Origin: Blastocatellia bacterium | GTDB taxonomy: Bacteria > Acidobacteriota > Blastocatellia > UBA7656 > JADIYM01 | Direction: 5' to 3' | DNA: 64,000 nt | Assembly: GCA_021463145.1 (NCBI GenBank) | Contig: JAJTWZ010000018.1 | Location: 1 to 64,000, forward strand | Shown: piece after piece, positions 43,780-52,495 of the stretch | How positions within the stretch are numbered: the stretch's first letter is position 1 | Layout of the letters: each line of letters starts with the position of its first letter | Notes under the pieces: generated by a model | Database searches by the model: none | What the model saw: the letters and a program-made list of their open reading frames with translations, nothing else | Told to the model about the DNA's origin: nothing | Translations under genes and position numbers: made by a program

Positions 43780-44790
43780 ATGAGACCAGCGGAAATCTCC
43801 GAGGACGGCCGCGCCGAGGCCGCTGCGCGAGCGCCGGAACTAGTCGCCACACTCGAAGCGTCGATCGGCCGGATCGTCATCGGTCAGTTCGAAGTCGTCC
43901 GGCAGGTCCTGGTGGCCCTTCTCGTCGGCGGACACGTGCTGGTACGCGGCGTGCCCGGCCTCGCGAAGACGCTGCTGATCAAGACGCTCGCTTCATCGCT
44001 CGAGTTGGCGTTCAATCGCGTGCAGTTCACGCCGGACCTGATGCCGGGCGACATCCTGGGAACCGAAGTCCTCGAAGAGGATCTGACGACAGGGCGCCGT
44101 GTGACGAGGTTTATCCCGGGACCCGTGTTCTGTCAGGTGCTGCTTGCCGACGAAATCAACCGCACACCGCCGAAGACCCAGGCCGCGCTGCTCGAAGCGA
44201 TGCAGGAACGCCAGGTGACCGTCGCTGGCCAGCGGTATGCGCTCGACGCACCGTTCTTCGTGATGGCGACGCAGAATCCTATTGAGCAGGAAGGCACGTA
44301 CAGGTTGCCCGAGGCCGAGCTCGATCGCTTTCTTTTCAACGTGAAGGTCGACTATCCGAACCTCGACGAAGAGGAACGAATCCTCTCGGCTACTACCGCC
44401 GCGCGTGACGATGAAGTTCGGCCGGTGGCCGATGCGGCTCGGATTCTCGCGACGCAGCGAGCAGTGCGTGACGTGGTTGCCGCAACCAACGTCGTTCGAT
44501 ACGCCGCGCGCATTGCCCGCGCGACGCGCCCCGGCACCGCCGACGCAGTGGAAGCCGCCCGCGACTGGGTGGCGTGGGGAGCCGGACCGCGAGCCGGTCA
44601 GGCGCTGCTGCTCGGCGCAAAGGCGAACGCGTTGATAGAAGGGCGGTACGCGGTGACGTTCGACGACATTCGGAGGATTGCGCATCCGGTGTTGCGCCAT
44701 CGCGTCGTACCGAACTTCCACGCCGAGGCCGAAGGTCTCGATTCGGATACGATCGTGGATCGGGTGCTGGCCGACGTTCCGCTCGAGTAA
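43780..44790 (+). CDS. moxR: MoxR-family AAA+ ATPase
   Basis: A 336-residue ATPase. Walker A-like loop is VLVRGVPGLAKTLLIKTLA, the Walker B region LLADEINRTPPKTQAALLEA continues into MQERQVTVAGQRY, and sensor 1 is FFVMATQNPIEQEGTYRLPE. MoxR chaperones work with DUF58 and vWA proteins, usually encoded immediately downstream. Here the next 1 kb is a repeat island followed by an unrelated minus-strand operon, and the DUF58 gene appears only at 53267. It starts 18 bases after pilT. Confidence 0.93.
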   Translation: MRPAEISEDGRAEAAARAPELVATLEASIGRIVIGQFEVVRQVLVALLVGGHVLVRGVPGLAKTLLIKTLASSLELAFNRVQFTPDLMPGDILGTEVLEEDLTTGRRVTRFIPGPVFCQVLLADEINRTPPKTQAALLEAMQERQVTVAGQRYALDAPFFVMATQNPIEQEGTYRLPEAELDRFLFNVKVDYPNLDEEERILSATTAARDDEVRPVADAARILATQRAVRDVVAATNVVRYAARIARATRPGTADAVEAARDWVAWGAGPRAGQALLLGAKANALIEGRYAVTFDDIRRIAHPVLRHRVVPNFHAEAEGLDSDTIVDRVLADVPLE

Positions 44791-44976
44791 GAAACGGGAA
44801 AGCCGTCCTCGGCGGCGCTTGCGGGAAGCGCCCGAGTGGCGACGCAGACGGCCCGGCGCTCGGGTTCGGCGGTTGGACGACGCCGCGCGTGGTTGCGATT
44901 CCGAATGCGCGCGGAGGGCGGAGGCAGCGGATTCGTCCCAGTGCTTCGCACGGACAAAGCTTGTTGAAACTCAGAA

Positions 44977-45600
44977 TGCGCAGGATTTCGCCGTTGGGTG
45001 CGACCGCTCCGCGGTCGAGACGACGTGGGTGGGTGGACCGGGGGTGACGGCGGATCGCTTCGCTCACCGCCGTGACCCCCGGCTATCGTCTGTGACCGCT
45101 TCGCGGTCATACCGATCCGGAGCCCGGTGAAATAGCCGTGGGTCGCGCGCCGGCGAGTCCGCGACCGCGGAGCGGTCGATGTAGTAACTCCCCGCACGCT
45201 TGCGGCGTACCCCTTGGAATGAAACGGGCGGAGTCAGGCGTCAGCGCACGGCCGTGTTTCACAGCAGCCGTGGGTCGCGCGCAGGCGAGTCCGCGACCGC
45301 GGAGCGGTCGATATAATAGCCGTGGGTCGCGCGCCGGCGAGTGCAACGAGCCGCGGCGCGACCCGCGGAATCGCCCGCCCTGACGCGCCGACCGCGGAGC
45401 GGTCGCACCGTCGCTCCGGTCAAGCACACCGGGATCGTCTCGATTTGATTGTAATGCGCACGATTTCGCCGTTGGGTGCGACCGCTCCGCGGTCGAGATC
45501 CTGATTTGGGTGCGTACCGGGGGTGACGGCGGATCGCTTCGCTCACCGCCGTCACCCCCGGCTATCGTCTGTGACCGCTTCGCGGTCATACCGATCCAGG
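44977..45600. repeat. Repeat island B: inverted composite copy of island A
   Basis: The gene-free stretch 44791-45801 holds this island. A ~146-bp module at 44977-45120 recurs at 45454-45599, containing GGGGTGACGGCGG / CCGCCGTCACCCC stems. Perfect 17-bp palindromes YGACCGC-NNN-GCGGTCR occur at 45001, 45093, 45162, 45294, 45389, 45479 and 45572. The second module is the reverse complement of the island A module at 29196-29306, nearly identical over ~110 bases. 45170-45375 is the reverse complement of 29024-29180 with about 64 extra bases. Positions 44791-44976 show nothing recognisable. Confidence 0.88.
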
Positions 45601-45704
45601 GCGGTCAGGCCGATCCAGAGCGGTCCAGTCGATCCGGAGCGGTCACGCCGATCCAGGGCGGCCCAGCCGATCCAGGGCGGCCCAGCCGATCCCGAGCGTT
45701 CTTG
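45591..45704. repeat. Six-copy 19-bp tandem repeat
   Basis: Units start at 45591, 45610, 45629, 45648, 45667 and 45686, consensus CCGATCCAGGGCGGTCCAG. A single diverged unit stands at 45112. It abuts the end of island B, and its GCGGTC core resembles half of the palindrome found in the island, so it may be an amplified fragment of that element. Confidence 0.85.
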
Positions 45705-45801
45705 CCGAAGGCGCGTTGCGAACTGTGACGATGGACCGCCTGGCGATTTATCGTCCCACATTCGGCCGCTGCAGCGCTGGCCTGGCGGCCGGTCGCACAG
45801 G

Positions 45802-47352
45802 CTAGGCCGGCTCCTCGTCCTGATTCTTCCGCCTGGCCGCGGTCACGAGGCGACCGGCCAGGCCGCGCAGCATCCGCACGTCTTCGGCAGGAAGCCCGAC
45901 GATGAAAAGGGTTGCACCGTAGGCGACAACGACGGCCGCTCCGATCCCTGCAAGCGCCACGTACTTGTTGCCACTCGCCACCCCATCCACTAGGCTCCCG
46001 GCAACCACCGCGAGCGCGACAGCCATCGCCGGTTTGAGATGTGCCCGGCCGACGGCAACTACACGGAGCAGTCGATGCGCCGCGACTGCGTGCAGCAGAT
46101 TCGCGAGGATCATCGATGCGAGTTGTCCGATCGCAACGCCGACGAGGCCGTGGCCCCGCACGAGCGAGAGAGAAACAACCACGCCCGCGCCACCCGACAC
46201 GAGTCCGATCCAGAATGGCACACGCGCGTGGCCCGCCATCGTCAGGGCTGACGCCGCAGGACCGGCGAGAAAGCTCGCGAGCGTGCCGAGCGCAACGATA
46301 GCCACGACGGGTGAAGCCACGGCGAACTGATCGCCTACGACCGGCATGACCCGGTGGGGAAACGCAACGAGCATTGCAACCGCCGGCAGCGCAAGGGTCA
46401 GCACCGTTCGCGCGACCCGCTGGAAGGCTTCGGCGATGTCACCACGATCTTCGACCGCAAGCGCGGCCGCTATCGACGGCCGGAACGCCGCGTCGAACGC
46501 CGATGCGACCATCATCGTCAGGAGCGCCGTTCGAACGGCCACGGCGTAGTGCGTAGTCGCTTCGGACGTCACGAACGTGAATACGATGAACGTAGACGAC
46601 CACGTCAGCAGTCGCTGCAACAGCGAGAGACCGCACGACGGAACTGCCACGCGCAGCATTGCCGGCAGGTGCCGTTCCCGGCCGTGTCCTGTGATTGCGC
46701 TTGCGAGCTCGCGCTTGTACGCGATCCGTGCGAGAACTGCGCTAACCGCAATGCCCCCGGCGTACGCAATTCCGAGAGGCGCCGACTGGGAAACGAAGTC
46801 GGCCGCGAAGTACAGCCCACCTGCGACTGCGATCTTCACCGTCGGCTCGACCGCCATGCGGATGATGACCGGAAAGCGCTGACGGCCGACGCCTTCCAGG
46901 GCCCAAAGATGGTTGTCGGCAAACAGCGACAGGGGAATCGCGATCGCCGCGACCTGGAGGAACGGCGCGAGGTCCGGCCGGGCGAGGACCTCCGCGAGCC
47001 ACGGAGCGGCGACAATCACCGCCGCCATCACGGCGATTCCAAGCGGCAGCGTGACGGCGAAACTGGTCCTCACGATTCGGGGAATTTCGGGAGTCACGCC
47101 GCGTGCCTTCGCGCTCGCTGTCTCGCGAATGGACGCTTTCTCGAAGCCGCCCTCCGTCAACGCGTAACAGATCTCGAAGATTCCGACCCCGAACAGATAA
47201 AGACCGAATGCCGTCGAACCGTATGTCTTCGCAACGAACAGAGCGAACAGGTACCCCAGGACCTTGTCGAACGCGAGTCCCGAGAAACGAATCGACGCCT
47301 GGCGGGCGACGGAGCCGAACGTCGCCGGTGGCGGTTGTACTGGCATTTCCAT
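45802..47352 (-). CDS. Polysaccharide/lipid flippase-like membrane protein (MVF/Wzx type)
   Basis: A 516-residue protein from ATG 47352 with about 12-14 membrane helices. The N-terminal region FGSVARQASIRFSGLAFDKV, then YLFALFVAKTYGSTAFGLYL and ICYALTEGGFEKASIRETA, follows the pattern of Wzx/oligosaccharide flippases. It starts 79 bases after the threonine-synthase-like gene on the same strand, so it may export the product of that operon. A longer frame to 47496 overlaps the upstream gene and has no supporting features. The exported compound cannot be named. Confidence 0.85.
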   Translation of the reverse strand: MEMPVQPPPATFGSVARQASIRFSGLAFDKVLGYLFALFVAKTYGSTAFGLYLFGVGIFEICYALTEGGFEKASIRETASAKARGVTPEIPRIVRTSFAVTLPLGIAVMAAVIVAAPWLAEVLARPDLAPFLQVAAIAIPLSLFADNHLWALEGVGRQRFPVIIRMAVEPTVKIAVAGGLYFAADFVSQSAPLGIAYAGGIAVSAVLARIAYKRELASAITGHGRERHLPAMLRVAVPSCGLSLLQRLLTWSSTFIVFTFVTSEATTHYAVAVRTALLTMMVASAFDAAFRPSIAAALAVEDRGDIAEAFQRVARTVLTLALPAVAMLVAFPHRVMPVVGDQFAVASPVVAIVALGTLASFLAGPAASALTMAGHARVPFWIGLVSGGAGVVVSLSLVRGHGLVGVAIGQLASMILANLLHAVAAHRLLRVVAVGRAHLKPAMAVALAVVAGSLVDGVASGNKYVALAGIGAAVVVAYGATLFIVGLPAEDVRMLRGLAGRLVTAARRKNQDEEPA

Positions 47353-47431
47353 CCGATGAAGAGTGGCGCAGGCTATCGGCTTCGCAAGTGCTTCCGCAAC
47401 GCGTCCCGGATGCCGCGTCGTAATGACGGCC

Positions 47432-48652
47432 TCACCATTCGCCCTCCGCTTCCGGAACCCACGTGCCATTCGAGCGCCGCAGCCATCGGACTTCATGCGA
47501 GCCGGCCGTCTCGTCGCGGTCCCGGCCCGTCAGATTGACGAGCACCGTGTGGCCCGCGGGAAGCTCGCCTCGCCGGGCAAGGCGCGCCACCCCTGCAATC
47601 GCGGCTGCGCTGCTGAAACAGAGCGTGAGTCCTTCGAGCTCTTCCGCCATGCGCCGGGCTTCGCGTATCTCAGCCTCCGAGACCGACGCGAAGGCGCCTT
47701 CGCTCTCGAGCACGATTCGCCGGACTATCGGATACACGCGCGACGGATTCCCGCGCAGGATGGCGGACGCGATGCCAGTCGGCCGCTCGACGATGTGGCG
47801 CTCTTCGATCGTCTCGCTCCCCTCGGCGAACGCCGACGCCATCGGACTGCACGTCTCCTGCTGTACACAGAGGAGCCGGGGCGGCCGCGCGATTCGCGAC
47901 AGTTCCACAAGCTCGACGGCTCCTTTCCACGTGCCGTATACGCCCATGGCGCTCGAAACGGCCTGGACGTACCAGTCGATGGGCCGCGGCACCTGCTCGA
48001 CCGCTTCGAGGAACGCGAGCTTGAGTCCTTCACGCCGCGCAGGATTGAAAAATCCTCGTTCGGAGAGCAGTCCATTGCGTCGAGCGAACTCGGCCGCGAA
48101 CTCGAAGGCCTCGACGAACGTCGCGTCCCGAAGCACGAAGTGCGTAACCTGGTCTGTCGATGCGAAGTTCACGCGATGGCTGAACTCGTCGCCCGAGAAC
48201 AGGTACATCCGCATTTCAGGGCAGCGACCGATCAGGTTTGCGAGGGCCGTCGAACTGTTGCCGGTCGAAGCGGTACAGAACTCGGTAATCCCGCATTCCC
48301 GGAGGAACGACAGCACGACGGCAGCCATCCGGTCCTTCGTGGTGCCGGTCGGCAGCACGGACTCGTCCTTGATGTAGAGCCACGGAAGCCCAAGGGCGTC
48401 GCCGAGCCGCCCGGCGTGGTGGCACGGCGTCGGCCCCGCGCCGTACGTCGTCAGGTTCTCCGTCGACTCGAGCGGCAGCAGATCGAAGTACCGGACGAAC
48501 GAATCCTCCGACGACCGAAACACGACGCGGCCGAGGTCGTACCGAATGTCGATCATCGCACCGCAGCGATTGCAGAACGTCGTGAACGAGTGCGGAAACG
48601 CCGCGCCGCAGCCCGTACAGACATGGTGAACCGTCTTGACTGCGGAGCTCAT
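47432..48652 (-). CDS. Threonine synthase-like PLP enzyme with N-terminal zinc ribbon
   Basis: A 406-residue protein. The zinc ribbon has Cys12, Cys15, Cys27 and Cys30. The PLP domain has LYIKDESVLPTGTTKDRMAA, where Lys of TTKDR corresponds to the Schiff-base Lys of the PTGSFKDR motif in threonine synthase. CTASTGNSSTALANLIGRC is the phosphate-cup segment. Threonine synthases carry out beta,gamma-replacement on O-phosphohomoserine, but relatives act on other amino acids. Its ATG overlaps the stop of the LarA-like gene by 4 bases. The isolated setting in an A-T-TE operon suggests a role in building an unusual amino or keto acid rather than threonine supply. Confidence 0.82.
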   Translation of the reverse strand: MSSAVKTVHHVCTGCGAAFPHSFTTFCNRCGAMIDIRYDLGRVVFRSSEDSFVRYFDLLPLESTENLTTYGAGPTPCHHAGRLGDALGLPWLYIKDESVLPTGTTKDRMAAVVLSFLRECGITEFCTASTGNSSTALANLIGRCPEMRMYLFSGDEFSHRVNFASTDQVTHFVLRDATFVEAFEFAAEFARRNGLLSERGFFNPARREGLKLAFLEAVEQVPRPIDWYVQAVSSAMGVYGTWKGAVELVELSRIARPPRLLCVQQETCSPMASAFAEGSETIEERHIVERPTGIASAILRGNPSRVYPIVRRIVLESEGAFASVSEAEIREARRMAEELEGLTLCFSSAAAIAGVARLARRGELPAGHTVLVNLTGRDRDETAGSHEVRWLRRSNGTWVPEAEGEW

Positions 48653-49929
48653 GCCTCGGTCGCCGTGACGTGCGTGACGTTTGCGTGGGGGACGACGTGG
48701 CAGTGGAATCCCGGCCCGAGCCGCTCTTCGAGCCATGCGATCCCGGCTTCGAGCGACGGCACGGGATGCAGGCCCATCTGGCGCACCGAGTCGTCGTCCA
48801 GGCCGCTGCAGAGCGCAATGCCGTTCTGCCGCGACACCTCGCGCAGCATAAGCGTGTTGTGGCCCTTGAGGTTGTACCGTTCGCGGACGGCCGCTTCGAG
48901 CTCGGTGTCCGATTCGACGGCCGCCCACTTCAAGAAGTCCGGATCGATGCCGAACGGACACTCGGCAAGCCACAGGATCGCGCCGCCGGGACGCACCGCC
49001 TCGCGGACGTTCATCACGGCCTTGAGCGCCTGCATGAAGTTGCAGTCATATGGATTTCCCCCCGCGCTCGTGATGACGGCGTCCGCCCTTTCCGGCGTAC
49101 GGACCCGGTGCAGTCGTTCCGCTCGGCGACAGCCTTCGAGATGCGCGGCCTCCGTGTCGCCGGCAACGGCATCGACGAGGCGGTGCCCGGTGTCAAGCAG
49201 TGTGTTCAGGCAGAAGGTCGGACCGGCCATCCGCAGTCCTTCGAGCATGTCGAGATGGATCGGGTTTCCGTCCAGCACGCCCGGACGGGCCCTTGGATGA
49301 AGGCCGCGGCAGGCATCGAGAGTCAGCCGGTGATTCGCCTTGATCGTCCGAAAGCCGGCGACACCAGGAAGCAGCGCCTTACGGCCGCCGCTGAATCCGG
49401 CGAAGTAGTGCGGCACGATGCGGCCCGTGAGAATCCGGACGCCGGCGTCCAGCACGCGCCGATTGAAGGCGACCGGCGTCCCGAAGCTGGTCGTCCCGAG
49501 ATGCTCGAGGTTCGACTCTTCGAAGCAGTCGTGAAACACCGTGCGGACGCGCGCCGCCGTGTCTTCGCCGAGCAGCCCTGCGACGTCGCGTTCGAGGTGG
49601 TGCTCGTGCGTGCCAGTCGCAAGGAACACCTCGATCCCGCTCGCCGGCACGCCAGCACGCTCGAGCACGTCGACGAGCGCCGGGACGTAGACGCGCGTCG
49701 CGGCCACGCGCGTCTTGCCCGGAATAAGTATCGCCGCGGATCGGGCTCCCATCGCGAGCTCGTCGAGCGGCGCCGAACCGATTGGCGCGTCGAGCGCGCG
49801 CCACACGATATCGTCCGGCGAGCGTTCAGGATCGTCCGGCGGCGCGGAAACCACGGAGCAAAGCGACGCTGTCGCCGGAAGCGCGGCCGACTGCTCGCCG
49901 TATCCGTAACGAAGGCGGATCTCGGTCAT
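48649..49929 (-). CDS. LarA-family nickel-pincer racemase/epimerase
   Basis: A 426-residue protein. LATGTHEHH gives His108, RIVPHYFAGFSGGRKALLPG gives His174 and Lys184, and RTIKANHRL gives His200. These match residue for residue the catalytic His108/His174, cofactor-linked Lys184 and nickel ligand His200 known for lactate racemase LarA. The family interconverts alpha-hydroxy acids using a nickel pincer nucleotide. Making the cofactor needs LarB, LarC and LarE, which are not in this window. Start and stop both overlap neighbours by 4 bases, locking it into one operon with the synthetase and PLP genes. It probably acts on another 2-hydroxy acid. Confidence 0.85.
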   Translation of the reverse strand: MTEIRLRYGYGEQSAALPATASLCSVVSAPPDDPERSPDDIVWRALDAPIGSAPLDELAMGARSAAILIPGKTRVAATRVYVPALVDVLERAGVPASGIEVFLATGTHEHHLERDVAGLLGEDTAARVRTVFHDCFEESNLEHLGTTSFGTPVAFNRRVLDAGVRILTGRIVPHYFAGFSGGRKALLPGVAGFRTIKANHRLTLDACRGLHPRARPGVLDGNPIHLDMLEGLRMAGPTFCLNTLLDTGHRLVDAVAGDTEAAHLEGCRRAERLHRVRTPERADAVITSAGGNPYDCNFMQALKAVMNVREAVRPGGAILWLAECPFGIDPDFLKWAAVESDTELEAAVRERYNLKGHNTLMLREVSRQNGIALCSGLDDDSVRQMGLHPVPSLEAGIAWLEERLGPGFHCHVVPHANVTHVTATEA

Positions 49930-52451
49930 GCGTTCTCCGGCCCCCGGGCGCCCATGGCCCGCTCGATCGCCGTTGCCAGCGCCAATGCATTGCCCGCTTC
50001 GAACACGGTCCGGTGATCTCCCGGGACGTCGTGCACGACGTGTTCCGCAACGGGAGACCGGTCCCAGCCGAGCGAGCGGTCCAGCCGAGCGCCGAGGAAC
50101 GGGATCGCCGGCCGGAAGACGTCGACGCGGCCGGAATATGCGTCAGTCGGCGAGTACCGGCCGACGAGCTCGAGCATCGCCCGGCGCAGCGGACCGTCGA
50201 TGTCGGGGCCGCCCGTGCGCCGGCGTTCGCGCCGGGCAACGCGTTGCAGCGTTCGCCTGGCGAAAGCGAAGCGCTCGCCCGCTGGCAGCGACGCGAGGAC
50301 GGAAGCGTGATTGAGCTTCTTTCGTGCAGGCGAGACGCGCCGTCCCTCGATCGGTGCGTACGTGTCGATGAGCCCGAGAAATGTGACGGGCTCTCCGCAC
50401 GCCACGAGCTGGCGCGCCATCTCGAATGCTACAAGGCCGCCGGCTGAGTACCCGCAGAGGCGGTACGGACCGTCCGGCACGGCTCCGCGCAGCACGTCGA
50501 CGTATGCCGCGGCGAGGTCTTCGAGGGACCTGGCGCCGAGCTTGCCCTCGAATCGCCCGTCGGCTTCGAAGGCGAACGCCGGCTGGTCGGCCCCGAGCGC
50601 GGCCACGAGTTCGCGCAGGAAGACGACGCCACCTCGCAGGCCGTGCACGAAGAAGAGCGGCCGCCGCGTACCGCGCGCCTCGAGGGTCGTCAGATGCCAC
50701 GCGCACGCGTAGCCGGGTTCCGTCCGCACGAGCTCGGCCATGCGGGCGACGGTCGGAGCGCGGACGATGCTCGAGAGCGGCAAGCGCCGGCCCGTCAAGC
50801 GCTCGATGCGCACGAACAATTGCGCGGCGCCGAGCGAGTCGCCGCCGAGCGCAAAGAAATCGTCGTCGACGCCTACGGGCGAGACTCCGGTGATCTCCTC
50901 CCACATCCGGCAGAGCGTGGCCTCCAGGTCGTCGCGCGCGTCGAGTAACGGCGTGGCCAGGGCGGGGCGTTCTGGCGGCGGGTCCGGAAGCGCGTTGCGG
51001 TCGACCTTGCCTGTGGACGTAAAGGGCAGCGCGTCGAGCAGAACGAGCGTCGACGGGATCATTGCATCCGGCAGGCAAACGGCGAGCTGCGCGCGGACGA
51101 TCTCGATCGTCGGCGATGCCTGGTCGACGGGCACGCCGTACGCCACGAGCTTCGTCGAGCCGGATGGCGTCGCGCGGGCCGTGACGATCGCTTCGCGTAA
51201 CTCACCGGTCGCCACGAGCGCGTTCTCGACCTCTGCGACTTCGATGCTCTGGCCGCGGATCTTCAGCCGGGAATCCTTGCGGCCGAGATGCTCGAGGCAT
51301 CCGTCCGCGCGTAGACGGCCCGCGTCACCCGTCCGGTACGACCGCCACTCGTCCGTGGACGGATCCGCCGAGAGCGCGAGCGCCGTCAGCTCCGGACGGT
51401 TCCAGTAGCCGGTGCTCATATGCCGGCTGCGGACGAGGATCTCCCCTTCCTCGCCGAACGGCACGTCTTCGCCTTCCGCGTCGACGATCCGGACTTCGAC
51501 GCTGGACGGCGCGAATCCGACCGGCATCGCTCCGGACGCGATCGGCGTCGACGCAACGATCTGCATCTGGGCGATGACGCTCAACTCGGTCGCGGCGTAG
51601 TGGTTGACGAGCACGGCATCGGGCGGAAAATGCGCGCGGAAGAGCTTGACGTCCGTGGCCGTGACGGGCTCGCCGCCCAGGTCGACGGCGCGGACCGACT
51701 CGAGCGTCTCCGCCGATCCGAGGCTCGACGCAAGCTGACGGAACACAGTCGGCAACGTGTGCAGGATTGTGATGCGCTCTGCGGCGATCCACGACGCCAG
51801 GCCCGAGACACCGGCCTGGCGCGTCGGATGGCAGCAGAGCGCCGCTCCGTGCAGCAGTCCGGTCAGGATGTCGAGGTTCGCGGCGGCGAAACTATAGGAG
51901 TAGAGCATCGACAGCCGGTCGCGTTCGGTCACACCGAGTGGTGCGGCGTAGTTACGAACGAAGCTGACGAGCGACGCGTGGGATTGCATGACGCCCTTCG
52001 GCTCGCCGGTCGACCCCGACGTGTACACGATCACCGCAAGCGCATCAGGGCTGATCGGGACGCCTGGCGCGGAATTCGCCGTCCGCACCGCCGAGAGATC
52101 GATGCCATTTCCGCCGTCCGTCAGCACGAACGCCGCGCCGCAATCGTCGAGGACGAATCGCGATCGGGCTTCCGGAAACGTCGGATCGAGCGGAACGTAG
52201 ACGCCGCCCGCTTTGAAGATCCCGAGAATCGCGGGCACGAGCCGATCCAGGCCGTCCAGCCGCAAGGCCACGCGATCGCCAACACCGAGGCCCCGGTCGA
52301 GGAGCTCTCCTGCGATCCCGTTCGCTTCGGCGTCGAGCTCACCGTACGTCAGCACTCGGCCGGGCGACCGGACCGCGACGCGGGCCGGATACCTGGCGGC
52401 CAGCGCTTCGATGGCCGACGAAATCGATTGCGTTTCGGACAGGGCGGGCAT
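49926..52451 (-). CDS. Single-module synthetase: adenylation, carrier, thioesterase (A-T-TE), no condensation domain
   Basis: An 841-residue protein. The A domain (1-490) has IVYTSGSTGEPKGVMQSH (~141-158), NHYAATE (283-289), YRTGD (372-376), GRKDSRLKIRGQSIEVAEVE and the catalytic Lys in TSTGKVDRNAL (~482). The carrier has FFALGGDSLGAAQL with phosphopantetheine Ser539. The thioesterase has FFVHGLRGG, GYSAGG (Ser669), LIDTYAP (Asp696) and a C-terminal GDHRTVFE His. At the position of the Asp that binds the substrate amino group, the sequence is SFAAAN (Ala189). Known A-T-TE enzymes lacking that Asp condense alpha-keto acids to quinones or furanones. ATG 52451 is chosen; the frame upstream overlaps the divergent methyltransferase gene. 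Confidence 0.9.
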   Translation of the reverse strand: MPALSETQSISSAIEALAARYPARVAVRSPGRVLTYGELDAEANGIAGELLDRGLGVGDRVALRLDGLDRLVPAILGIFKAGGVYVPLDPTFPEARSRFVLDDCGAAFVLTDGGNGIDLSAVRTANSAPGVPISPDALAVIVYTSGSTGEPKGVMQSHASLVSFVRNYAAPLGVTERDRLSMLYSYSFAAANLDILTGLLHGAALCCHPTRQAGVSGLASWIAAERITILHTLPTVFRQLASSLGSAETLESVRAVDLGGEPVTATDVKLFRAHFPPDAVLVNHYAATELSVIAQMQIVASTPIASGAMPVGFAPSSVEVRIVDAEGEDVPFGEEGEILVRSRHMSTGYWNRPELTALALSADPSTDEWRSYRTGDAGRLRADGCLEHLGRKDSRLKIRGQSIEVAEVENALVATGELREAIVTARATPSGSTKLVAYGVPVDQASPTIEIVRAQLAVCLPDAMIPSTLVLLDALPFTSTGKVDRNALPDPPPERPALATPLLDARDDLEATLCRMWEEITGVSPVGVDDDFFALGGDSLGAAQLFVRIERLTGRRLPLSSIVRAPTVARMAELVRTEPGYACAWHLTTLEARGTRRPLFFVHGLRGGVVFLRELVAALGADQPAFAFEADGRFEGKLGARSLEDLAAAYVDVLRGAVPDGPYRLCGYSAGGLVAFEMARQLVACGEPVTFLGLIDTYAPIEGRRVSPARKKLNHASVLASLPAGERFAFARRTLQRVARRERRRTGGPDIDGPLRRAMLELVGRYSPTDAYSGRVDVFRPAIPFLGARLDRSLGWDRSPVAEHVVHDVPGDHRTVFEAGNALALATAIERAMGARGPENA

Positions 52452-52495
52452 ATGGCGCGGCGTGAGTATACGGCAGCGCGCGGCGGGCTGGCGCA

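Noticed and set aside
28834-45600. Insertion sequence or composite transposon
   Set aside because: No transposase, target-site duplication or terminal structure was found. The islands are only repeats.
47432-48652. Housekeeping threonine synthase (thrC)
   Set aside because: The zinc ribbon, the altered PTGTTKDR motif and the operon setting make a specialised role more likely. Not excluded, so no thrC symbol was given.
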